From Rhizobium sp. CCGE 510 (GTDB lineage Bacteria; Pseudomonadota; Alphaproteobacteria; Rhizobiales; Rhizobiaceae), in assembly GCF_000292525.1 (NCBI RefSeq), contig NZ_AEYF01000053.1, forward strand, positions 43,584-107,583: DNA of 64,000 bases, in the 5' to 3' direction. The notes below the pieces were generated by a model that was not told the origin of the DNA, searched no databases, and saw only the letters and a list, made by a program, of their open reading frames with translations. Shown here piece by piece: positions 1 through 8,197 of this stretch (the stretch's first letter is position 1; the number at the start of each line of letters is the position of its first letter). A program made the position numbers and the translations under genes.

Positions 1-8
1 ATGTTCAA

Positions 9-968
9 CTACAGCTTTTGTTGAAGCAGGCCCATCATGGAATCCCATGCATCCACGGCCGGCTCAAGCGCCATCTGCAACGGCTCGAATTTCTTGCGCG
101 TCACCGCTCGGGCAAGCTGGAACTGCACCGATTTCGCCACTTCCGAAATCCGCCGTGCCTCACCAGCCGCCTCAGCGAAATCCGCCGACAGCCAATCGAG
201 ATGACTGCCCGCCAGCTCGAAATTGGCCCCGAGTTGGCGCAGCGTATTGAAGGCATATTTATGGAAAAAGCCGAAGGACCGCTCGGCCACCGCTTCCGCC
301 TGCGCCGGGAAAACCGCTGCGAAAGCACGTATGGGGTTGGCCGTGGGGCGGCGGGAGAAATGGAAATCCAGGAGCTGCCGCGATGTTTGCCGAATGGCGG
401 ATTCTCCCGGCGCCTTTTCCGGGAATTTAGCAAATTCGGTATAGGGCAGGAACGGGGGATCCTCTTCCGTAAGCTGCAACTGCAACAGTCCGTCGAAATC
501 CTCGCCCGAAAGGCTGAAGAAGCCGCCATTGTGAAAATAGTCGATCGAACGGCCCGCGATATCAAGCCGATTGATCGCCATCGTCGTCTTGCCGTGCTCG
601 CAGCGATAGCCGACGCCCTGCGTATCCGGCATAAAGAAGGGGTCCATCTCCACCAGGCAAAGCCGGCCACGACCGATCTGTTCGGCAACGTGATGATGGA
701 CCTCGTCGTAGATCGCCAGCTCCGTGCAGCGGATGCCGTAGATCGCTTCGAGATCTTCGAGCGGCACCTTGAAGAAGGGGAACTGGTCGCCTTCGAAATC
801 CAGGGTCACAGTGAAGCCGAGCATCGCTTCCGGAGGCAGCCAAAGCGTGTTCAGCACTTCGATCCAGAGGTCGACATAGCAGTTGGTTTCCGGCCACATG
901 CGCTCGCTGGCGTGCAGCGCGTGTGACTTATGGGTAACGGGATCGAGGTCCCTGAAGACGGAAGCCAT
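9..968 (-). CDS. DUF1839 family protein of a carrier-protein cassette
   Basis: A 319-residue protein beginning MASVFRDLDPVTHKSHALH. I recognise it as the DUF1839 type that travels with stand-alone amino acid:[carrier protein] ligases in rhizobia. No catalytic motif with a proven role can be pointed to. The ATG at 968 lies 2 bases after the stop of the ligase gene, so the two are almost certainly co-transcribed. The longer open frame reaching 1118 only runs into the ligase gene and was not used. By context it may act on, or accept the aminoacyl group from, the small carrier protein at 3078-3329; that role is inference. Confidence 0.75.
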   Translation of the reverse strand: MASVFRDLDPVTHKSHALHASERMWPETNCYVDLWIEVLNTLWLPPEAMLGFTVTLDFEGDQFPFFKVPLEDLEAIYGIRCTELAIYDEVHHHVAEQIGRGRLCLVEMDPFFMPDTQGVGYRCEHGKTTMAINRLDIAGRSIDYFHNGGFFSLSGEDFDGLLQLQLTEEDPPFLPYTEFAKFPEKAPGESAIRQTSRQLLDFHFSRRPTANPIRAFAAVFPAQAEAVAERSFGFFHKYAFNTLRQLGANFELAGSHLDWLSADFAEAAGEARRISEVAKSVQFQLARAVTRKKFEPLQMALEPAVDAWDSMMGLLQQKL

Positions 969-970
969 GA

Positions 971-1879
971 TCAACTCCACAGTGCCTTGCGCACGCTCTC
1001 GGGCCATTCCACGGTATCGAGCCCATGATGATGGAGAAGCGCAAGCGCGATCCGCTCCAGTCCGAAGCCGACGCAGGCGGTGTGCGCGACACTGCCGTCC
1101 TCGAGATTGAGACCCCACTTCGTCCCGAAAGCGTCCTGATGGTAGTTAAAGCTCATGCAGGCAGTCGGATTTGCGGCCGAGGTGATCGGGATCAGCAGTT
1201 CGAATTTCAGGTTCTGGTCGCGCTGGTTGTTGGCAAGCATCTTGCCGGCGCGGCCGAAGAACGGATCGTTGGCGACGTCGATCGTCACGTCGAGGCCGAC
1301 GGCCTTCATCATCTCGACGCCGCGATCCATCCAGCGCTGGCGGAAATCGGTGACATGCTGTTCGGTACCCATGCAGACATATTCGCGCATGCGGAACAGC
1401 TGCTGGCGGGCCGGATCCTTCGACGGCTCGTGGCGGAAGCAATAGGATTGCAGGTCGAAGAGGCCGCCTGTCTTCGGCAGGTTGCCGCGCTTGGCGATCG
1501 TCGGATAGAGCGGATAGCAGGCAGCCGGCGTCAACACGATATTGGTCGCCTCCTGTCCCTTGGTCCAGTCCTCGCCCACCTCCATGCATTGCAGCAGGCT
1601 GACATGATCGAGTTCGCTGCCGCAGAAGCTGTGCACCGTGCCGGCGAGTTGCGGAAAGCTCTTCATGTAGCCGCTCTTTTCGAAGAAGGCGCGGTTCATG
1701 CCCGGCGGAAAGCGCATGGCCTCCGCGCCGTCGGCGCCGCCGAACGTGTCGACCAGGCGCTCGAAGGCAGCGATCACCTCTTCGAACTGGCCGCTGCGGC
1801 CATAGAGCCCGTCGATGCCGGTATCGATCAGCAGGCCGGATTCGAAAAGCCGGTCCAGAAACGAGGTCTGCATATCCAT
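971..1879 (-). CDS. Amino acid:[carrier protein] ligase, class II aaRS-like
   Basis: A 302-residue homologue of the catalytic core of class II seryl-type tRNA synthetases, without a tRNA-binding domain. The best-studied relatives, in Bradyrhizobium and Agrobacterium, activate glycine or alanine with ATP and load it onto the phosphopantetheine arm of a small carrier protein. Visible features are a motif-2-like FRHEPSKDPARQQLFRMRE stretch near the middle and a C-terminal motif-3-like GFGLERIALALL. The preferred start is ATG 1879, with GGGGTGA about 8 bases upstream. A GTG at 1888 that overlaps the dehydrogenase stop as GTGA is the alternative. The substrate cannot be read from the sequence. Confidence 0.8.
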   Translation of the reverse strand: MDMQTSFLDRLFESGLLIDTGIDGLYGRSGQFEEVIAAFERLVDTFGGADGAEAMRFPPGMNRAFFEKSGYMKSFPQLAGTVHSFCGSELDHVSLLQCMEVGEDWTKGQEATNIVLTPAACYPLYPTIAKRGNLPKTGGLFDLQSYCFRHEPSKDPARQQLFRMREYVCMGTEQHVTDFRQRWMDRGVEMMKAVGLDVTIDVANDPFFGRAGKMLANNQRDQNLKFELLIPITSAANPTACMSFNYHQDAFGTKWGLNLEDGSVAHTACVGFGLERIALALLHHHGLDTVEWPESVRKALWS

Positions 1880-1884
1880 GACTG

Positions 1885-3078
1885 TCACCCCAGTAGGCTA
1901 GTGTCCTGCTTATGGACAAGAAGCATGCTCGACGTATTGCCGAGGATGCGGTCGTTCGAAATCATCAGCTGTGCGGAATGCGCGTCGCGCAGATGGCGTC
2001 CGAGGCTGAAGGGCGTGCCATTCTTGTAGCCCATGATGCCGCAGATCAGCATGGCATGGTTGACGATCTCCAGGATCGTCTCGGACGAGGCGATCTTGAC
2101 GTTGTTCATCGCCACCGCAAATCCCATCGAAGATAGCCTGTCGGCATCGGCCTTGGCATCTTCATAGGCCTTGAGGCCGGCAACCACGTTGGATTTCACC
2201 ATCTGCAGCAGGTTCGAAACCTCGGCAAGGCGCAGCGCGCCCGGCGGCTGGGCATCCGGCGCCTTGCGGGCAGCGGCGCGCACGAAAGCCTGGGCGCGCA
2301 CAACGGCATCGACGGCGATGCCGTACCAGACGCCGCTCCACAAGAGGTGCGAGGAGGCAAGCATGGATTGCGCCGCGATCTCCGCGAAAGGCTTCGGCAG
2401 GATCTGCTGGGCCGGCGCCTGCCCCTTGAAGAGGAATCCGTCGGAGCAGGTGCCGCGCATGCCGAGCGTGTTCCACGCGACCGTGCGCTCAAGCCTGTAT
2501 TGACCCCTGAGGAAAACCGTTAGCACCTGGTCGGACGAGGCGGCCTCGGGATGGCTGCGCGAGGTGATCAGAACCGCATCGGCATGGGCGCCATAGGAGA
2601 TGACGGTCGCATCCTTGTCCAGAAAGCAGGTGCCGTCCACGACCTTGATGGCGCAGATGCTGTTTCGCAGATTGCCACCGATCCCGCCTTCCGTCGTCGC
2701 CGAGGCCAGCAGAAGCTGTTCCTTGGCGATACGGCGCATGAGATCGCGGTGCCAGTCACTGCCGGCGGCGTGTTCGACCAGGCTCGACAGCTTGATCTGG
2801 TGCATGGCGAAAACCATGGCGCTGGCCGCACATTTCTGCCCGAGGATCGAGCAAAGCTCGGCGATCTCGCTGATCGACGCACCCCTGCCGCCCAGATCGG
2901 CGGGAATCTGGATCGACAGCAGCCTTTCGGCGCGCATCGCATCTACAGCTTCGCGCGGGAAACGGCCTTCGGCATCGACTGCATCAGCATATTTGCCGGC
3001 GATCGCCGCGACGCGTGCGGCGCGCACCGCCGCCGCGTCTCCGGCCCTGGCTTCAATCAGAGCGCCCGCGACGTTCAT
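1885..3078 (-). CDS. Acyl-CoA dehydrogenase family flavoprotein
   Basis: A 397-residue protein of normal length for the acyl-CoA dehydrogenase fold. The N-terminal helical part carries the RFPREAVDAMRAERLLSIQIP region typical of the family. The C-terminal half has the substrate- and FAD-binding helices and the MICGIMGYKNGTPFSLGRHLRDA segment. The start ATGA at 3078 overlaps the carrier-protein stop, and its own stop overlaps the next start region, so translation is probably coupled. Next to an amino acid:carrier ligase, a likely job is oxidation of the carrier-bound aminoacyl group, as dehydrogenases of this type do in some pyrrole-forming pathways. That is inference; ordinary fatty acyl-CoA oxidation is less likely here. 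Confidence 0.75.
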   Translation of the reverse strand: MNVAGALIEARAGDAAAVRAARVAAIAGKYADAVDAEGRFPREAVDAMRAERLLSIQIPADLGGRGASISEIAELCSILGQKCAASAMVFAMHQIKLSSLVEHAAGSDWHRDLMRRIAKEQLLLASATTEGGIGGNLRNSICAIKVVDGTCFLDKDATVISYGAHADAVLITSRSHPEAASSDQVLTVFLRGQYRLERTVAWNTLGMRGTCSDGFLFKGQAPAQQILPKPFAEIAAQSMLASSHLLWSGVWYGIAVDAVVRAQAFVRAAARKAPDAQPPGALRLAEVSNLLQMVKSNVVAGLKAYEDAKADADRLSSMGFAVAMNNVKIASSETILEIVNHAMLICGIMGYKNGTPFSLGRHLRDAHSAQLMISNDRILGNTSSMLLVHKQDTSLLG

Positions 3079-3329
3079 CAGACGACCTTTCGGCTATCCA
3101 GGATCATGCCAACCGTCTTTTCGATGGCGACGATGCTGGCAAAGGATTTACGGTTCAGCAGATTCTCGGGAAACTCGATATCGAAAGCCTCTTCGATGCG
3201 GAGCATGAGTTGCACCGACGCAAAGGAAGACAGCCCCGCCGCATAGAGATCGGCGTCGTCGGCAATCTGATCCATTGTGACGGGGAGCGCAGCACACTTG
3301 GCCAGCAAATCGCGAATAGTCTCATTCAT
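3078..3329 (-). CDS. Small acyl/aminoacyl carrier protein
   Basis: An 83-residue acyl-carrier-like protein. The phosphopantetheine attachment motif appears as DLYAAGLSSFASVQL, with Ser35 in the place of the usual DSL serine (GLSS instead of GxDS). A second conserved helix follows at residues 46-75 (IEEAFDIEFPENLLNRKSF). It sits directly before the acyl-CoA dehydrogenase and the amino acid ligase and is their likely shared substrate. Its ATG at 3329 overlaps the stop of the SyrA-like gene as ATGA. Confidence 0.85.
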   Translation of the reverse strand: MNETIRDLLAKCAALPVTMDQIADDADLYAAGLSSFASVQLMLRIEEAFDIEFPENLLNRKSFASIVAIEKTVGMILDSRKVV

Positions 3330-3730
3330 CCTGGAGTCCCTCTAGGCAATCGCAAACACGGTAACGGCGTCTTATCCTGAGCCGAGAGGTAATAGTGAAA
3401 GGCCACCCAAGGGAGCGCCGATACTCGGAGGGTTTGACCCGGTTGGAGCGCGTCGGAGCATTCATTTGTCGCCCTCATGATACGCTTGCGACTGATAGCG
3501 TCCTTCCTGGCAATGATCGAACGCTTAGCCCTTTGGCGACCGCTCTGAGCGCGGCTAGACCGCCAGATGAGAAAGAGCATGCTTGCGAAATAAGCCACTT
3601 GAAGAAGGAGCCAAGCACCCATCGTTGTGACCATTACGATGCGGATGGAATGCGAGACGAAGTAGCTCGTTGGGGCGCTGGCGCCGACGACGAGCAGCAG
3701 GAGGAGACAAAAGATTCTGAAGGGCAACAC
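3326..3730 (-). CDS. SyrA/exopolysaccharide-repressor-like small membrane protein
   Basis: A 134-residue protein whose first 60 residues hold two hydrophobic membrane segments (about 4-24 and 31-57). A basic tail follows (RSSRAQSGRQRAKRSIIARK). This architecture matches the rhizobial 'exopolysaccharide production repressor' family that includes SyrA. SyrA itself has only the membrane part, so the tail here is longer than usual. The gene starts 24 bases after fdxB ends, and its stop overlaps the carrier-protein start, placing it inside the nif transcription unit. A role in lowering exopolysaccharide synthesis in bacteroids is family-based inference. Confidence 0.6.
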   Translation of the reverse strand: MLPFRIFCLLLLLVVGASAPTSYFVSHSIRIVMVTTMGAWLLLQVAYFASMLFLIWRSSRAQSGRQRAKRSIIARKDAISRKRIMRATNECSDALQPGQTLRVSALPWVAFHYYLSAQDKTPLPCLRLPRGTPG

Positions 3731-3754
3731 TGTTCTCCTGATTTGTTCGCAAGA

Positions 3755-4075
3755 TCACGCAGCAACCTTGTCTGCGGCAACATGAGTCTGGCAGTTCTTC
3801 GGGCAGACGCGGCCACAGGCTCCGCAGCCAATGCAACGGCCGGCATGGTCGACGACCATCATCATGCGATTGAGCTCGCCATCGAAGTCGTCGTCCTGGC
3901 CGTCGCAGATGCCGAGGATTTCACCGGTGTCATCGATTCCGTGAAGGTGCATGACCTCGCGCGAGCAGACCTTAAAGCAGCGGCCGCAACCGATGCTGGT
4001 CGTGCCATCGATAGCGGTCAGATATTCCGGCATCCATCTGGAGCCATAGCGGGTAACGAAAATTGGGCCCATCAT
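3755..4075 (-). CDS. fdxB: Ferredoxin III, nif-specific
   Basis: A ferredoxin of about 106 residues with two Fe-S clusters. The first Cys group is CGRCFKVC and the second CIGCGACGRVCPKNC, which is the FdxB pattern found after nifX in rhizobia. The start is one of two adjacent ATGs (4075 or 4072); the first overlaps the stop of the DUF683 gene (ATGA). An open frame continues upstream to 4303, but that part has a shadow-like composition and was rejected. It is a probable electron donor for nitrogenase or for cofactor synthesis. Confidence 0.9.
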   Translation of the reverse strand: MMGPIFVTRYGSRWMPEYLTAIDGTTSIGCGRCFKVCSREVMHLHGIDDTGEILGICDGQDDDFDGELNRMMMVVDHAGRCIGCGACGRVCPKNCQTHVAADKVAA

Positions 4076-4275
4076 CGTGAGTTCTCCAATGCGCCGAGCT
4101 CTCGTTTCGCAGCCTCCAGCTCGGCAAAAATCCCGAACGTCTTCTCGGCGGCCGCCTTGATCTCGGTCCAGTTGACCGGGAGGTCCTCGGCTAGGTCGTG
4201 CAATTCCATCTTCGCAGTGCACGCCCGCGACTGCAGCTTGCGGACCTTCTTCAGCTGCTCCACAATGTTTGGCAT
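4072..4275 (-). CDS. NifX-associated small helical protein, DUF683 (Rop-like)
   Basis: A 67-residue, mostly helical protein (MPNIVEQLKKVRKLQSRACT at the N terminus) of the CCE_0567 / DUF683 family. The family is found almost only next to nifX and the DUF269 gene in diazotrophs. Its members form helical hairpins; their biochemical role is not established. The stop overlaps the fdxB start. Confidence 0.85.
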   Translation of the reverse strand: MPNIVEQLKKVRKLQSRACTAKMELHDLAEDLPVNWTEIKAAAEKTFGIFAELEAAKRELGALENSR

Positions 4276-4299
4276 GATCTCTTTCCTCGAAAACTGATT

Positions 4300-4788
4300 T
4301 CATGATGCCCGCGCCACATTGGGATAGACTTCGATGACTGCGATCGCATCGTCGACCAATTTTGTGCCGACCTCGGCGAGTTTCCCAAGCGTCTCAAAGC
4401 CGAACCGGTGGACATCGCGCAGGGTCTTCGACAGAACGACCAACCGTCCAGTCGTGAAAAGCACGCGGCCGAAGCCCTCATGGCCGATCGTCATGATCGG
4501 CGATGCCAATAGGCCTGTGCACTCTTCGATCACAAGCCCCACGCAACTGTAAAAATTCTGGAGCCTCCACAGCACATCCGGATCGGGATCGCCTATGATC
4601 GGGATCTTACGGCGCTGCTCCTTGGTGAGGATGAAGTCGGCCAGCAGGTCAGCGTCCGATTTGCCCTCCCACGCCCCATGGGCATCCTGAGCGCGGATGA
4701 GCCTTATGAGGCATCTGAGAAAAGGGGTGGCGAGATCCCCATCCTCGTTGATAGCAGGGCCATCGGTGATGCCCGTGAGTGTGGCCAT
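4300..4788 (-). CDS. NifX-associated protein, DUF269
   Basis: A 162-residue member of the DUF269 (NifX-associated) family, of usual length. Recognisable conserved stretches are TPFLRCLIRLIRAQDAHGAW near the N terminus and GFGRVLFTTGRLVVLSKTLR in the second half. It lies 4 bases after nifX and before the DUF683 gene, the standard order in alpha-proteobacterial nif clusters. The function is unproven; a part in FeMo-cofactor assembly is assumed from context. Confidence 0.9.
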   Translation of the reverse strand: MATLTGITDGPAINEDGDLATPFLRCLIRLIRAQDAHGAWEGKSDADLLADFILTKEQRRKIPIIGDPDPDVLWRLQNFYSCVGLVIEECTGLLASPIMTIGHEGFGRVLFTTGRLVVLSKTLRDVHRFGFETLGKLAEVGTKLVDDAIAVIEVYPNVARAS

Positions 4789-4792
4789 TTTT

Positions 4793-5287
4793 TTAGTCCT
4801 CCTCGTCGAAAGGTTTCTTTTCGGTGGCGCCTGCTTCGGCTAGCACCTTGCGCAACCAGGGCGGTGGAGTCGTCCTGAGCATCGCCCGAGTTTGAGACAG
4901 TACGTCTTCAATCAATTGAGCATCGGGTACTTTGATCGGGTGGATTTTGGCCGAAACGACCCTTGCTGCCGAAGGCCCGCCAATCGCCAGACAGAACAAG
5001 AGGTGACAGCCTTCCAATGCCTTCACCTTGGGGGCAATGCGATCGTCGCCCTCGTTTCGATGCATTCCGCTCTCATCGGAAACGTCTTCGAAACACAGGA
5101 CCTCCACGAGTTTCCAATCGTCGGGACTGACGTCAAAGACCGCGAAGCGCTTGGCCGATCCGAAATGGGCGTCAAGACATTTCATATCTTGGGTGGCGAT
5201 TGCTACGCGCAAGGCGCCAGCCTTCCGCTTCGGAGCTGCCGAGTGAGCCCCGTCAGAGACGATGGAGAGGCGACGGGCGGCGGTCAT
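4793..5287 (-). CDS. nifX: NifX, FeMo-cofactor precursor carrier
   Basis: A 164-residue NifX. After a basic N-terminal extension of about 25 residues comes the dinitrogenase cofactor-binding fold: RVAIATQDMKCLDAHFGSAK, then a FAVFDV strand and a CHLLFCLAIGGPSAARVV segment. NifX binds NifB-co and VK-cluster intermediates and passes them between NifB, NifEN and apo-nitrogenase. ATGA overlap with the nifN stop indicates coupled translation. Confidence 0.92.
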   Translation of the reverse strand: MTAARRLSIVSDGAHSAAPKRKAGALRVAIATQDMKCLDAHFGSAKRFAVFDVSPDDWKLVEVLCFEDVSDESGMHRNEGDDRIAPKVKALEGCHLLFCLAIGGPSAARVVSAKIHPIKVPDAQLIEDVLSQTRAMLRTTPPPWLRKVLAEAGATEKKPFDEED

Positions 5288-6639
5288 CTAGCCAGTTCTC
5301 CTTTGCGGGAGGGATCAAGCGATCCAGGACACGGCGCGCGCTGATTGGCCTGGAAGATGTTGGAAGCATCGAAGATCAGGTCGCGCGTTCCCTGATAGAG
5401 ACTTGTGATCTTATGCTGGCTGCCGAGTCGGTCGAAAATCGGGAAGCCCACCCGCATAAGCGGAATGCCAAGGCGCTCCGCCGCTTGTCGTCCATGCGAA
5501 TGCGTAACAAGAAGATCAGCGTCGACGGCAAGTTCTTCGAGATCGCCAAGATCACCCACCTGGAGCGATTCGACCGGCATTTCCTGGATTATTTTTGAAG
5601 TGCCGGTCGTGGTGACTGCCGCCGTAATCTTGGCGCCCATGCCGGTGAAGAAGGTAGCGAATTGGTAGAGCTGGTCCGGCTCCGCAGCAATTGCGATCTT
5701 CTTGCCGCCGAAATGGAAATGCCCGTCGAGCAGGGCGTCCTGCAGCTGTGCTCGGCGACGGCGAATGTTTGCTGGCACCGGCGCACCTGAAATCCTTGAA
5801 AGCAACGAGACGAACCGGTCGGCTCTTTTCAATCCTGTCAGCGACTGGAACAGTGCGTAAGGCACTCCCGTCCGGGTCCGCAGTAGCTCTGCGGGGCGGC
5901 GCATATGCTCGCCGATCGCGATGCATTGTGCCGCCGTGCCAAGCTCTTGTATCTCGTCGACGGGAGTACCGCCATAGGTGGTCGGCACCCAACGATCGTC
6001 GGGCACCGTGCCGTCGAGCGAGCCGGAAATGTCCGGAAGGATTACCGGCTTCAGACCGAAGCTTTCGACCGTTTCGCGCAGAAGCTCGATGTCGGCGACT
6101 GTCACATGCCATCCTGGTAGGATCGCAATCTTCTTTTGATCGTGGCTTTGCTCGCCTTGCGTGGTGATGCGCTCGATCATAGAGGTGACGGCCTTCGCCC
6201 ATCCCTCTTCGATCGCTCCCTCGAAATCCGGTGTGCTCGCCAGCACGATCTCCGTACCCGCAAGCTCATCGGCACGATCCCGCTTGATGTTGGTGAGATC
6301 GCCTGCAAAATCTTCGCCGCGGGTTTCCACCAGGGCTGTCGTGCAGATTCCGATCAACTTCGGTTTTGCGCGCCTCTTGAGATTGAGTATCGCCTCTTCC
6401 AGATTGCCTGCGCCGCCGAGGATCGTCGCCACTGCGTCCAATGCCGTTGTCTGCAAGGGAATGGCTTCCTTGAAGTGCCGGACTAAAAGTACGAGAGCCA
6501 GGCTGGTGCAGCCCTGGCTGCCGTGGAACAGCGGCACTGCACGCTCGACACCAAGAAAGGCGAGCGCGGCGCCGAGCGGCTGCGACGATTTCAGCGGATT
6601 GACCGCAGCTGATTTGGTCTGGGGAAAGACTTGAACCAT
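5284..6639 (-). CDS. nifN: NifN, FeMo-cofactor scaffold beta-type subunit
   Basis: A 451-residue NifN, the NifK-like half of the NifEN scaffold on which the NifB-co precursor matures into FeMo-cofactor. Family signatures include LFHGSQGCTSLALVLLVRHF with a P-cluster-type Cys near residue 44, and an IGICTTALVETRGEDF segment. The ATG at 6639 follows the nifE stop by 9 bases. Length and motifs are normal and no damage is seen. Confidence 0.96.
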   Translation of the reverse strand: MVQVFPQTKSAAVNPLKSSQPLGAALAFLGVERAVPLFHGSQGCTSLALVLLVRHFKEAIPLQTTALDAVATILGGAGNLEEAILNLKRRAKPKLIGICTTALVETRGEDFAGDLTNIKRDRADELAGTEIVLASTPDFEGAIEEGWAKAVTSMIERITTQGEQSHDQKKIAILPGWHVTVADIELLRETVESFGLKPVILPDISGSLDGTVPDDRWVPTTYGGTPVDEIQELGTAAQCIAIGEHMRRPAELLRTRTGVPYALFQSLTGLKRADRFVSLLSRISGAPVPANIRRRRAQLQDALLDGHFHFGGKKIAIAAEPDQLYQFATFFTGMGAKITAAVTTTGTSKIIQEMPVESLQVGDLGDLEELAVDADLLVTHSHGRQAAERLGIPLMRVGFPIFDRLGSQHKITSLYQGTRDLIFDASNIFQANQRAPCPGSLDPSRKGELAR

Positions 6640-6648
6640 CGGCTTTCC

Positions 6649-8139
6649 TCAACGCTTGCCGAAGCTGCCGGCGACCGCGCCGACAAAGTTTTGCAAGGCG
6701 TACCCAGTCTCGTTCTCGCTCTTGGTATTCGTCAGTTCTTCTTCCACCGCATGCTGGCATTCCCACGGTGCCGGCTCCCGCACCTCCATCCAGATCGGAT
6801 TGTGAATAGCAAGATCGATCTGGCGAACGAGCTCCACCATGCCGTCATAGCCGGCATAGGGCTGGTGGCGTTCCTGGTTGATATCGAGCCAAGGTGTCTT
6901 GGCCTTCAGCGCGATGAATTGCGTGCGTCCGCCAGACAACATGATGTCGGCTTTACCGTCGGCGAGCATGTTATAAAGCTCGCGCGGCGCCATCGACTCG
7001 AACAGGTGGTTTTCGTCTTTCAGGAGTTGCTTGATACGTTCCTTGTCTTCAGGCGTGGATTTCTTAACCGAGGTGCCGACGAACTCGATGCCCACCTCCA
7101 TCAGTGCATGGACAATCGACCAGGACTTCACGCCGCCGGTGTTGAGCAACACGCGCTTGCCTTCAAGCCTTGGTCGATATGCTGCGAGTTTCTTCCAGGC
7201 AATCGCCTCCTCCTCCGCGATCAATGCCTCGGTGCGCTCGAGGATTTCGGGATCCGCCCCCTGCGTCACGAGCAGCTTGGCGATCTGCCTGAGTGCTTCA
7301 GAGGTGTCGGTAATGCCGTAGAAGGAGCCTTCGAAGAACGGGATATCCCAGAGCTCCTCCATTTTGCGGGCGAGGTTGATGAGTGCTGTCGAGCACACCA
7401 ACATGGACGCCTTGGCGCGATGCGCAGAAGCAATGTCAAGATATCGAGCGTCTCCTGGAATGCAGGCCCGCACTCTGATCCCCAGCCGGTCAAGAAGCGG
7501 CTTCACCAGCCAAAACTCGCCGGATAGGTTGAACTCACCAATGATATTGATGTCGTAGGCGGTCACGTCGTTCGGCTCTACGCTGCCGATCACATGATCG
7601 AGCAACGCTTCACCGGCGAGCTTATTGCCAAGGTTCTTGGAGCCGGCAAAGCCCGGTGCGTTGACCGGCACCACCGGAAGGCCGAATTTTTCGGCGGCCC
7701 GCTTGCAGACCGCCTCGATGTCGTCGCCAATCAATGCTGTCACACAGGTCGAATAGACGAAGACCGCCGGTGGAGCATAGGCCTCCTTGATCTCGCGGAT
7801 TGCTTTAAAAAGTTTCCGCTCGCCGTGCCCCATCACCACGTCGGTTTCAGTGAGGTCGGTCGTGAAACTCGTGCGCCAGAGCGTTGGACCTGAGGAAGCC
7901 GATCCTCGGTTGTCCCAGGAATTGCCCTCACAGCCGAGAGGCCCGTGGATCAGGTGCGCGACGTCGGTGACGGGCTGCAGCACGATCTTGGCGCCATCGA
8001 AAGCGCATCCGCCGGCTGCCGCCCCGGGGATCAGCGGCTTCGAGCAGCCGTTCTTACGCGCCTTGGAATCCTTGCTGCGGTTCTTCTCGCAGGCAGGCTC
8101 GTCGAAGACATCCTGGACTTTAGCATTGAGCGAGGGCAT
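6649..8139 (-). CDS. nifE: NifE, FeMo-cofactor scaffold alpha-type subunit
   Basis: A 496-residue NifE, partner of NifN. Conserved Cys contexts are HGPLGCEGNSWDNRG and FVYSTCVTALIGDDIEAVCK. A C-terminal GYDGMVELVRQIDLA segment matches the NifD/NifE fold. The start is ATG 8139, with TTGGAG upstream, giving MPSLNAKVQDVF; an in-frame TTG four codons earlier is not needed. It is separated from nifK by 58 bases and from nifN by 9. Confidence 0.96.
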   Translation of the reverse strand: MPSLNAKVQDVFDEPACEKNRSKDSKARKNGCSKPLIPGAAAGGCAFDGAKIVLQPVTDVAHLIHGPLGCEGNSWDNRGSASSGPTLWRTSFTTDLTETDVVMGHGERKLFKAIREIKEAYAPPAVFVYSTCVTALIGDDIEAVCKRAAEKFGLPVVPVNAPGFAGSKNLGNKLAGEALLDHVIGSVEPNDVTAYDINIIGEFNLSGEFWLVKPLLDRLGIRVRACIPGDARYLDIASAHRAKASMLVCSTALINLARKMEELWDIPFFEGSFYGITDTSEALRQIAKLLVTQGADPEILERTEALIAEEEAIAWKKLAAYRPRLEGKRVLLNTGGVKSWSIVHALMEVGIEFVGTSVKKSTPEDKERIKQLLKDENHLFESMAPRELYNMLADGKADIMLSGGRTQFIALKAKTPWLDINQERHQPYAGYDGMVELVRQIDLAIHNPIWMEVREPAPWECQHAVEEELTNTKSENETGYALQNFVGAVAGSFGKR

Positions 8140-8197
8140 TGCGGTCTCCAAGTTCAGATGAAGGCGGCCGGCCTCACAAGGCCGACCGCCGCCGCTC

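Noticed and set aside
1025..2029. Long plus-strand open frame opposite the ligase and dehydrogenase genes
   Set aside because: It is the antisense shadow of well-conserved genes in G+C-rich DNA, with no ribosome site or recognisable motif.
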